From positions 3,286,001 to 3,350,000 of the forward strand of contig NZ_CP023671.1 of NCBI RefSeq assembly GCF_003606265.1: a stretch of DNA of 64,000 nucleotides. The letters are read 5' to 3'. The translations under genes were made by a program, and so were the position numbers. The DNA comes from Clostridium septicum (GTDB lineage Bacteria; Bacillota; Clostridia; Clostridiales; Clostridiaceae). The notes below the pieces were generated by a model. It was not told where the DNA came from, ran no database searches, and saw only the letters and a program-made list of their open reading frames with translations. Below are positions 26,460-34,800 of this stretch, piece by piece; position 1 is the first letter of the stretch, and each line of letters begins with the position of its first letter.

Positions 26460-26807
26460 GTGGAATTAGAATATTTAGAAGAGATAAAAGACGATTTTAT
26501 TAATACTTATGATGTTCATTTAAAAGATTCTGGTTTAAATCCATTGGTGAATTGGTTTATTCATGAAAATGATTTATATATGACTGATGAATATCCAGTA
26601 GAAAATGCATGTCACTATTTAGCAATTGGAGCATATTTAATATATAAAAACAAAATAGAAGAGTTAAATAATAAAATATTAGAGAAAATAAAAGAATCTT
26701 ACAATTTAATCAATAGTGGAATATATGATGAAAATTTTACTGAAGAGGATAAAGTTTATATTAAGCAAGATATAAAGAAAATTGAAGAGAGTAAGTTATT
26801 TAAATAA
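26460..26807 (+). CDS. Putative immunity protein for the deaminase-like domain
   Basis: The 115-residue acidic helical protein begins at GTG 26460 after GGTAGGTAATATAA. It contains HYLAIGAYLIYKNKIEEL and an acidic tail. No catalytic motif is visible. It lies directly behind the toxin-domain gene, and is followed by a 245-bp gap, so it is not part of the standard head gene order. Size, charge and position are typical of cognate immunity genes in polymorphic toxin loci; the family is not recognised. Confidence 0.55.
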   Translation: MELEYLEEIKDDFINTYDVHLKDSGLNPLVNWFIHENDLYMTDEYPVENACHYLAIGAYLIYKNKIEELNNKILEKIKESYNLINSGIYDENFTEEDKVYIKQDIKKIEESKLFK

Positions 26808-26848
26808 AACTCTTATTTTCTAAAGGGAAATTAAAAAATATTAGAGAT

Positions 26849-26872
26849 ATTTCGCTTTTAAAATAGCGAAAT
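26849..26872. repeat. ATTTCGCT/AGCGAAAT palindrome
   Basis: Perfect 8-bp arms with an 8-base loop, a third copy of the element before the portal gene, followed at 26982-26989 by a lone half site. Confidence 0.6.
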
Positions 26873-27052
26873 TATAGTTTTTAATATAAAAGTTTAGTTT
26901 AAATAAACAAAATTTATAAAAATGAATGTCTATAAATAGCATAAAATCGTGATAAAAAAATAGTACGTGAAATTGTTATTTAGCGAAATTATTAAAGAAC
27001 TTACAGTAAGTAGGTTCTTTTTATTATACCTAAAAGTAAGGAGGAAAGTTAA

Positions 27053-27316
27053 ATGAATGAAAAAGAATTTTTAGAATGGTGTAAACAGGAAGTATGTAAC
27101 TATACTAATAAGCATTTGGATAAAACTGATAAGAAGGAAATTACAACAGATGATGTATTTATGGTGTGGAGCTGTAAAACTCTTCAAAACAATAAAGCTT
27201 TAATAAGTACTACTTTATTTGATGGAATGTATTACGAGTGTACTTACAATGGGGACAAGAAAGAAATGTATGTAGATGCTTATAAAAAGTGGGAAAACTA
27301 CAAAGTTGAAAAATAA
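27053..27316 (+). CDS. DUF6275-family phage protein
   Basis: The 87-residue protein (EFLEWCKQEVCNYTNKHLDKT ... DVFMVWSCKTLQNNKALISTTLFDGMYYE) matches a small family found in Firmicute phages beside head genes. Function unknown. GGAGGAAAGTTAA precedes the ATG. A small hairpin (about 27318-27340) follows. Confidence 0.75.
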   Translation: MNEKEFLEWCKQEVCNYTNKHLDKTDKKEITTDDVFMVWSCKTLQNNKALISTTLFDGMYYECTYNGDKKEMYVDAYKKWENYKVEK

Positions 27317-27424
27317 TTAAGTCTTAGGAAACTAAGGCTTTTTATTATGCCCTAAGTAAGGCTCTAAACTGCTTAAATAATATTTGAATCTAATGGGCAT
27401 TGAACATTAGGGGCAGGAGGAAAA

Positions 27425-28072
27425 ATGAAAAGAAAATTAATAATGAATCTACAGTTATTTGGTTTAGGTAGAATATCTAGACCTTTTTTAAATGCAGATG
27501 CTGGAGATGGGAACGGAAGTGCTGGAACTGGGACTGATAATAGTAATGGTGAAGGTGCTGGAGAACAGGGAGAGTCAAAGACCTTTGATGATGTTCTAAA
27601 AGATAAGAGTTATCAGAGTGAATTTGATAAGAGAGTTGCTAAAGCTCTTGAAACAGCAAAGAGTAAATGGGAAACAGAGAAAGCTACTGAATTAGAAAAT
27701 GCAAAAACAGAAGCTGAAAAACTAGCAAAGATGAATGCTGAACAAAAGGCAAAGTATGCAGAAGAAAAAAGACTAGCAGAACTTGAAAAGAGAGAAAAAG
27801 ATATAACTACTAGAGAATTAAAGGCACAGGCTTATGAAACTCTAGCAGAAAAGAATTTACCTAAGGAACTTATAGGAACTCTTAATTTTTCAGATGCAGA
27901 GCAATGCAATAAAAGTATTGAAGCAGTAGAAAAAGCTTTCCAATCTGCAGTAGAGAAAGCTGTAAATGATAAGTTAAGAGGTGGTAATACACCTAAAGGA
28001 GGACAAGGAAACAATAATCAAACAACATTTGGATTTAACTTTACAGGAGTAAGATCAAGAGAAACAAAATAA
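27425..28072 (+). CDS. Capsid scaffolding protein (DUF4355-like)
   Basis: The 215-residue protein has a short N-terminal segment, a Gly-rich acidic stretch, and a long coiled coil (KWETEKATELENAKTEAEKLAKMNAEQ) followed by a Gly/Asn-rich C-terminus. This is the layout of phage scaffolds that guide capsid assembly. It lies just before the major capsid gene. GGCAGGAGGAAAA gives its start. Confidence 0.87.
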   Translation: MKRKLIMNLQLFGLGRISRPFLNADAGDGNGSAGTGTDNSNGEGAGEQGESKTFDDVLKDKSYQSEFDKRVAKALETAKSKWETEKATELENAKTEAEKLAKMNAEQKAKYAEEKRLAELEKREKDITTRELKAQAYETLAEKNLPKELIGTLNFSDAEQCNKSIEAVEKAFQSAVEKAVNDKLRGGNTPKGGQGNNNQTTFGFNFTGVRSRETK

Positions 28073-28096
28073 TTAAAGAAAGAAGGTATTTAAATT

Positions 28097-29002
28097 ATGG
28101 CAGTAAATTATGCTCAGCAATATTCAAAGGAATTAGCAAATGCGTATCCTTATGTACTTTATTCAGGAAGATTATGGAGTACAGAAAATGATAAAAAATA
28201 TAAGGTTGTAGATGCAAAAACTATAAAAATACCAAAGTTATCTACTACAGGTAGAGTAAATGGTGATAGAAGTAAGATAGGAGATTTTTCTCAAAATTTC
28301 TCTAATGATTGGGAAACTAAAGAGCTTAAGAATCATAGAATATGGCAAACTTTAGTTCATCCACAAGATGTAAATCAAACTAATCAAGTTGCATCTATAA
28401 CTAATATTACACAAACAATGAATGAAACTCAGAAGTTTCCAGAATTAGATGCAATGATGTTTTCAACTTTATATAAGTTAAAAAATGAAAAGAAGGCTAT
28501 AGTACAAGAAAAAACTGATTTAGATTCTAAATCAGCATTAGTAAAATTTGATGCAATGATGGATGAAATGGATGAGGGATTAGTGCCAGCAACAGGAAGA
28601 GTACTTTATGTTGATACATTTACTAAAACTCTATTAGATAATGCAGTAGCAATAGTTAGAACTAATGGAGATAAGACATTAACAAGAACCGTATCAAGAC
28701 TTGATGAAGTTGATATTGTTGGTGTTCCTACAGCTTTAATGAAAACAGCATATACATTTAATGATGGTAAGACTGGTGGTCAAGAATCAGGGGGAATAAC
28801 AGCAAAGGGTGAGGCTAAAAATATGGCTATGATATTAGTTCATCCAAGTGCAATATTACCAATAGTTAGTTATTCATTTGCACAATTACAATCACCTAGT
28901 GCATTATCTCAAGGTAAGTATGTTTATTTTGAAGAAAGTTTTGAAGATGTATTTATCTTAGAAGAAAGAGCTGCAGCAATACAAATTTGTATTAAGAAGT
29001 AG
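28097..29002 (+). CDS. Major capsid protein
   Basis: At 301 residues and directly after the scaffold gene, this is the shell protein of the head. It begins AVNYAQQYSKELANAYPYVLYSGRLW and has IKIPKLSTTGRVNGDR, a pattern seen in coat proteins of Firmicute siphoviruses with an HK97-type fold. No N-terminal cleavage region is evident. AGAAAGAAGG precedes the ATG. Confidence 0.88.
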   Translation: MAVNYAQQYSKELANAYPYVLYSGRLWSTENDKKYKVVDAKTIKIPKLSTTGRVNGDRSKIGDFSQNFSNDWETKELKNHRIWQTLVHPQDVNQTNQVASITNITQTMNETQKFPELDAMMFSTLYKLKNEKKAIVQEKTDLDSKSALVKFDAMMDEMDEGLVPATGRVLYVDTFTKTLLDNAVAIVRTNGDKTLTRTVSRLDEVDIVGVPTALMKTAYTFNDGKTGGQESGGITAKGEAKNMAMILVHPSAILPIVSYSFAQLQSPSALSQGKYVYFEESFEDVFILEERAAAIQICIKK

Positions 29003-29013
29003 AGAGCTTTAAT

Positions 29014-29349
29014 ATGAGTATGACACAGTTAGAGAAAATAAAATTAAGACTTGAAATAGATAAGGAAGATAAATCTAAAGATGATTTAATTAATATAGTA
29101 CTAGAAGATGCCAAATGTGAAATATTAGATTATTGCAATAGAAATGTCATTCTAGCTAAGATGGAAGCCTTACAAAGAGAATTAGCTATATTATATTACA
29201 ATCGTATAGGAAGTGAAGGAGAAAGCTCTAGAAATGAGGGAGGAATATCTGTAAATTATATTATAGATATTCCTGAATCAATAAAGAATAGATTGAATGC
29301 TTTTAGAAAGTTAAAGGCGGTAGGAATAGCAAATGAAAATAAAGAATAA
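29014..29349 (+). CDS. Head-tail connector (Gp6/YqbG-like)
   Basis: A 111-residue helical protein (LEKIKLRLEIDKEDKSKDDLINIVLEDAKCEILDYCNR) that fits the adaptor family joining portal to tail. It is the first gene after the major capsid gene, where adaptors lie. It overlaps the next gene by 17 bases. Confidence 0.8.
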   Translation: MSMTQLEKIKLRLEIDKEDKSKDDLINIVLEDAKCEILDYCNRNVILAKMEALQRELAILYYNRIGSEGESSRNEGGISVNYIIDIPESIKNRLNAFRKLKAVGIANENKE

Positions 29350-29647
29350 AAAAACTTATTATCTTAGAAAGAAAACTATTATTGAAGATAATGAAGGTGG
29401 TAAGTATCCAGGATATTCAGAGTCTATAGAGATACAGTCTAACATAGGTCCTGCATCTGGAAAATTACAAGCTGAAATTTATGGAGAGAGGTTAAATTAT
29501 ATACTTAATATGTTATATGATGGACCAAAAACTATAAATGAAGGTGATGGAATTTGTGTTTATGTTTCAAAAGATAGTGATCCAGATTATAAGGTTATTA
29601 GTATAAAGAGATATAGTCATCTATTTATTGAATTGGAGAAGATATAA
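29333..29647 (+). CDS. Head closure / minor capsid protein
   Basis: 104 residues, predicted beta-rich (KTYYLRKKTIIEDNEGG ... YGERLNYILNMLYDGP ... GDGICVYVSKDSDPDYKVI). By order it corresponds to the head-completion stopper of SPP1-like phages. Starts within the preceding gene after AGGAATAGCAA. Confidence 0.72.
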   Translation: MKIKNKKTYYLRKKTIIEDNEGGKYPGYSESIEIQSNIGPASGKLQAEIYGERLNYILNMLYDGPKTINEGDGICVYVSKDSDPDYKVISIKRYSHLFIELEKI

Positions 29648-29649
29648 AA

Positions 29650-30123
29650 ATGAGCAGGAGCGTTGTTGGTTTAGATAACCTTCTTAAAAAATTAAATAAA
29701 TTAGGTGGTAATGTTGAAGAAACTTTATATAAGAGTATGCAAAGGCAAGGGGAATTAGTTAAAGGTGATGCAAAGGATTTATGTCCAGTAGATACAGGAG
29801 ATTTAAGACAAAGTATAAAATCAGAAACTAAAAATTATAAAAACAAAATAACTACTAGAGTTTATACTAATTCAGATCATGCAGCATACGTTGAATTTGG
29901 AACCGGTAAAGTTGGAGAAAGAACTAATAAAAATAATAAGGTTAATGTTAGTTATAAGCAAGATAAGTGGTTAGCTAATATTCCAGATGTAGGTGTTAGA
30001 TGGGTTGAAGGTCAACCAGCTCAACCATATCTTTATCCAGCACTTAAAAATAATGAAAAAATAGTGGTGGAAAATATAAAAGAAGATGTTAAAAAAGAGA
30101 TAGAGAGGATTTTGAGAAGATGA
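29650..30123 (+). CDS. HK97 Gp10-like tail completion protein
   Basis: 157 residues with the family motif AKDLCPVDTGDLRQSIKS and AAYVEFGTGKVGE, then PAQPYLYPALKNNEK. These proteins complete the tail-top and join it to the head. It overlaps the next gene by 4 bases. Confidence 0.9.
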   Translation: MSRSVVGLDNLLKKLNKLGGNVEETLYKSMQRQGELVKGDAKDLCPVDTGDLRQSIKSETKNYKNKITTRVYTNSDHAAYVEFGTGKVGERTNKNNKVNVSYKQDKWLANIPDVGVRWVEGQPAQPYLYPALKNNEKIVVENIKEDVKKEIERILRR

Positions 30124-30476
30124 TTAATGTAAAGGATCAAGTATATAAATCTATAAAAGATATATGCATTAATGTAAGTGATAGTTATCCTTCTGAATGG
30201 GCAAAGTTACCAGCTATACAGTATATAGAAGAGGATAATAAGGTATATGAGTATACAGATGGAAGAGAGGATAAATCATATGTTAGATATAAAATTGACA
30301 TATGGCATAACAGAAGTACATCTCAATATGCTCTAGCAGTTGATAAGAATATATCTAAGTTAGGTTTACAAAGGACAATGTGTCAAGATGTATCTGACCC
30401 TAGTGGGTTGAAACATAAGGTAATGAGATATGAAGGCGTTATAGATAATGAAACAGAGTTTGTATATAAAGATTAA
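30120..30476 (+). CDS. Tail terminator-like protein
   Basis: 118 residues (MINVKDQVYKSIKDICINV ... WAKLPAIQYIEEDNKVYEYTDG ... YVRYKIDIWHNRSTS). Gene order (after Gp10-like, before major tail) and length match tail-terminator proteins. Confidence 0.78.
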   Translation: MINVKDQVYKSIKDICINVSDSYPSEWAKLPAIQYIEEDNKVYEYTDGREDKSYVRYKIDIWHNRSTSQYALAVDKNISKLGLQRTMCQDVSDPSGLKHKVMRYEGVIDNETEFVYKD

Positions 30477-30493
30477 GAAAGGAATGAAGTTGA

Positions 30494-30901
30494 ATGTTAG
30501 CAAACGGTATTACATTAAGTTATAAAACTAAAGGAGAAGTTTATACGAAATTAACAGGGTTAAAGGAAGTACCAGAGATGGGAAATGATCCAGAAAAAGT
30601 AGAGAATACAACATTAGAGGACACAACAAAGCAATATGAATATGGAATAGGGGATTATGGAGATTTAGCATATAAGTTTAAGTATGAAAATAAAACCGTA
30701 GCTAGTCCATATAGAGTATTAAGAAAATTAGCAGATGATAAAACTGTTGTGGATTTTGAACAAGCTTATCCAGATGGGACTAAATTTAAATTTAAAGCTC
30801 AATGTTCAGTAAAACTTGGAGGTGGAGGAGTTAATAGCGCTATGGAATTTACTCTATCATTAGCATTACAGAGTGGAATTGCAGTAACAGATCCATCTTA
30901 A
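30494..30901 (+). CDS. Major tail tube protein
   Basis: 135 residues, beta-rich (ANGITLSYKTKGEVYTKLTGLKEVPEMG ... STMEFTLSL-like ending NSAMEFTLSLALQ). It is the typical short major tail protein of siphoviruses and stands directly before the frameshifted chaperone gene. A short hairpin occurs in the following 77-bp gap (around 30918-30945). Confidence 0.86.
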   Translation: MLANGITLSYKTKGEVYTKLTGLKEVPEMGNDPEKVENTTLEDTTKQYEYGIGDYGDLAYKFKYENKTVASPYRVLRKLADDKTVVDFEQAYPDGTKFKFKAQCSVKLGGGGVNSAMEFTLSLALQSGIAVTDPS

Positions 30902-30978
30902 AAAATAAAATATATAAATTAAGCACTTACATATGTAGGTGCTTTTATTGTGGTTTAAATAAGAAAGGAATGGTGTAA

Positions 30979-31374
30979 ATGGCATTATATAAAATATTAA
31001 CAGTAGGAGAAAAAGAATATAAATTAAAGTTAACAACGAGTGCAACTATATGCATAGAAGAAAAGCTTGGATGCAATATATTAGATCCAATATTAGAAAT
31101 GGGTTCATCAGCACCTATGGATAACAAAGGCAATATTAATATGAAAAAAGTAACTAAGATTCCTATACCATCTTTAAAATATTTGGTTACAGTTTTATGG
31201 GGATCACTTCAAAAATTTCATCATGGTATGACCTTTGAAAAGACTTGTGACTTATTAGATGAATATATAGAGAGTGGAAAAACGCAGATGGATTTATTTG
31301 AGTTTATTATGAATCTATTAACTGAAAGTGGAATATTAGGAACTCCAGAAGAGAAAACAGAAAATTTAAAGTAG
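30979..31374 (+). CDS. Tail assembly chaperone, short form (G-like)
   Basis: The 131-residue product (ALYKILTVGEKEYKLKLTTSATICIEEKLG) stops at TAG 31372-31374. Near its end, A-AAT-TTA at 31362-31368 allows a -1 frameshift into the downstream frame, giving the long form. Both forms wrap the tape measure protein while the tail tube forms. AGAAAGGAATGGTGTAA precedes the ATG. Confidence 0.88.
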   Translation: MALYKILTVGEKEYKLKLTTSATICIEEKLGCNILDPILEMGSSAPMDNKGNINMKKVTKIPIPSLKYLVTVLWGSLQKFHHGMTFEKTCDLLDEYIESGKTQMDLFEFIMNLLTESGILGTPEEKTENLK

Positions 31375-31808
31375 GGGAAGATAGTGAAAATACTACTTCC
31401 CCATTTTTTAACAGAAAGGCTCCTGAAAATTATACTGAATTAATTGAGAATTATTTACTTGATGATGCTTTAGACTGTGGATTATCTGTAGATGAATTTT
31501 ACTCCATGACAATAAATGAAGTAACTAAAATAAGAGAATCTTTTTTTAGAAGAAGGGAAGTTAAAAGAAAAGATACCGCAGATATGGTATATAGATTGTC
31601 TACACTAATTACTAATGGAACAGCTTGTATAATGAGTAAAGATAATAAACCAATTGAGTTTTTAGATATGTTTGGAGATTTATTCAGTGAAGAAAAGAAA
31701 ATTAATGAAGAAAAGAGAATTGAGAACCAGATAGAGATAAATAAACAACATATGAAAGACTTTGCCAATAGAGTGAATTTACAAAGGAAAGGAGGTGAGG
31801 ATAAGTGA
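30979..31808 (+). CDS. Tail assembly chaperone, -1 frameshift product (GT-like)
   Basis: After slipping at 31362-31368 ribosomes read on in the -1 frame through KVGEDSENTTSPFFNRKAPENY without a stop, reaching the frame that contains DEFYSMTINEVTKIRESFF and ends at 31806-31808. The result is about 276 residues. The downstream part has no good start of its own near its true beginning. This arrangement is conserved in long-tailed phages. The product overlaps the tape measure gene by 4 bases. Confidence 0.85.
31362..31368 (+). promoter_or_regulatory. Programmed -1 frameshift heptamer A AAT TTA
   Basis: The heptamer has the X XXY YYZ form in the frame of the upstream gene: A, AAT, TTA. It lies one sense codon before the stop. 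It is the only such site I see in the overlap window, and the -1 frame is open across it. Confidence 0.8.
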
Positions 31809-34800
31809 CTTTAGAAGAATTGGAGGTTGTTATTAATGCCAATACTAGGCAGTTCAACACACAAGTTGCACAAGTACAAAGTAAAGTTGACAGTATGGCT
31901 ACTAGAGTTAATAACAAAATCGATAGCATGAGTGGAACTTTTGCTAAGCTTGGAAAAATATTAGCTAGTGCTTTTGCAATAACTGCAATAGGAAGATTTA
32001 CAAAGTCGTGTTTAGATTTAGGATCTAATCTTGCAGAGGTTCAAAACGTGGTTGATGTTACTTTTGGTTCTATGTCAGATAAAGTAAATGAATTTGCTAA
32101 AAATGCATGGCAGACAGTAGGATTATCTGAAACTATGGCTAAGCAGTACATGGGGAACTTTGGAGCTATGTCTAAATCAATGGGGTTTACAGTTGATAGT
32201 GCTGAACAGATGGCTGAAACATTAACTAATCTTTCTGGAGATGTAGCATCTTTCTATAATATAAAACAAAACGAAGCATATACTAAGTTAAAAAGTGTAT
32301 TTACAGGAGAAACTGAAACACTTAAAGAATTAGGTGTTGTAATGACGCAGGAAAATCTTAATCAATATGCTTTGGCTAATGGATATGGTAAAACTACAGA
32401 AAAGATGAATCAGCAAGAAAAGGTTGCCTTAAGACTAGCTTATGTAACTAATAATTTAAGTGCAGCAAATGGTGATTTTGCTAGAACAAGTGGAAGTTGG
32501 GCAAACCAGGTAAGATTATTAAGTTTACAATATCGATCGTTTAAATCAGCAATAGGGCAAGGATTGATTGCAGTATTAACACCAGTTATTAATGTAATAA
32601 ATACAATAATGTCTAAACTAGTACAAATGGCCAATACATTTAATAGTGTTCTTAGTGCAATAGGATTCAATATTACTGGTGGCTCTGGGGGCAGTAGTGG
32701 ACCTATTGCTTTTAATGGTGCTACAAGTGGTATTGATGGCGCAACAGATGCCATGAATAATTTAGGTGGTGCTACTGATGGAGTAGGAAAGAGTGCCGAT
32801 AAAACTAAGAAAAAACTTGAAGCGTTAATGGGAATTGATGAAATTAACAAAGTTAATTCTAATGACGATTCTGGAAGTGGTGGTAATGGTGGTGCAGGAG
32901 GATTAGGAAGTATTGCATCACCTTCAATAGATACCTCAGCAACAGAAAATTCCTTATCTGAATTTAGTAATAAAGTAAATAAAATATTATCTGAATTATT
33001 AAGTCCATTAAAAAAGGCATGGGATAATTACGGTGATTGGTTTTTATCTAAATGGGATTATTTTAAAAAAGCATTTGGATATAGCTGTGATGAGTTAAAA
33101 AATTTTTTAATTAGCGTATGGAATCATGGTGGAAAAGAATTTGTGCAACATATGGCTGAAATAGGAATTGTAATAGGTGGAGTAGCTGTACAAATAGGTG
33201 GAGATATATTAGTTGCATTGGGTAGATTATGGAGGCATATTAATCCCGATAATAATTCATATACTAGAAAATTTATAAATGCAATGAATAGCTTAGCTAT
33301 AGCTGTAAGAGATTTTATTATAAGTGCTGGTAATTGGTTTGGTAAGTTCTTAGATTTAGGTGGACAGGCATTTATTAATGTTATAGGTGATATAGTTGTT
33401 TTACTTGGAACCATACTAGCTAAGGTTATAAGAGATGCAATTAAATTTATAACTAATTTTATGAATAGTTGGGCAAGAAGTGCAATTATTGGCACTGTAG
33501 CTATGACATTAAATATAGTAGCAGGTGTAATTAAAGCACTTCTTATAGTTATAGAAAAATGTCACAAGGTATTAGAATTATTTATTTCCTTATGGGCAGC
33601 ATGGAAGGTAACTAACTTAGTTACTAATTTCTTAAGTGTTACTAATTCATTAAAGGCCATGAAAGATGGATTTTTAATTGCAAAAGAGGAAATGAAATTG
33701 TTTAATACAGTAGGAGGTAAATTAGCAAATAAACTATTTAAAGTAGGAACTTCATTAACTAATACTAAAGAACTAGGTAAAAGTGCTATTATGACATTAA
33801 AATCCCTTGGAGAAAGTATTTATTTGAATACATTATATTTAAAGGATTGGATTGTTGCATTAGGTAAGAATACTATTATGGCATTAAAATCGTTTGGACA
33901 AACCATTTATTTGAGTACGTTATATTTAAAAGATTGGATTGCTGCATTAGGTAAGAATACTGTTATTGCATTAAAGTCGTTTGGGCAAACCATTTATCTT
34001 AGTACGTTATATTTAAAAGATTGGATTGTTGCGTTGGGTAAGAATGCTACAAAGGCTTTGGTAAATTTCGGACAAAATATAAAATTTAATTTATGGTACT
34101 TAAAAGAGTTAGCGATTGAGATGGGAGTAAAAGCAGTAAAATCTTTAGTGAAGTTCATAATAAGCATAGGGACTAATACAGCTGCTTTAATAGGCTTAAC
34201 TACAGCAGAAGGAACAGCAACTACAGGTGCAATTGCATTAGGATTAGCTCTAGATGCACTAGGAATTGGTTTAATAATAGCGGCAGCTTCAGGATTAATT
34301 ATAGTTATAAAAAAACTTGGAGATAAGTTTGGTTGGTGGTCTAAAATATCAAATGCTTTAGGATCTGTATTAGGTTGGATAGGTGAAAAAGTAGGATGGT
34401 TATGGGATAAAATAAAATCATTCTTTGGTTGGGATACAGACGCTGCGGTTAAAGAGAATATTGAAGAGATTGGAACTGTAGCAGAAGATGCAGCAAAAAC
34501 TACTGATGATGCATTTGGAACAGCTACATCTAATGTAAATAAATATTTAGATAGCATTCATTTTAATGCAACTAGACTTTCTCAAGAGGTAGATGAAGCA
34601 ACTAAAAGTGCTACAGAGAAGTTTGGAATGTTATCTCAAAATGCTCAAGATTATCTCGATGCTATATATGAACATAATACAGAGAAATTAGCTGAAATGG
34701 GAGATAATCAATCAATTTACAATGAAGAAGTAAAATCTATGTATTCTGATTTAACAGAAGCTGAAAAGAATGAATTTATGAAGCGATACGGCATTATTCA

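Noticed and set aside
31506..31808. Separate 100-residue gene after the tail chaperone
   Set aside because: The frame is open far upstream of this ATG to the slippery heptamer, and gene order fits the frameshift product of the chaperone.
33797..34144. CRISPR or satellite array
   Set aside because: The 87-bp units are contiguous and in frame with the tape measure protein, so they are protein repeats.
33994..34557. 187-codon open frame on the minus strand inside the tape measure gene
   Set aside because: It is antisense to a well-supported gene, has no ribosome-binding site, and arises from the biased codon use and repeats of the tape measure gene. The same holds for other antisense frames in dacF, terL, portal and ClC.
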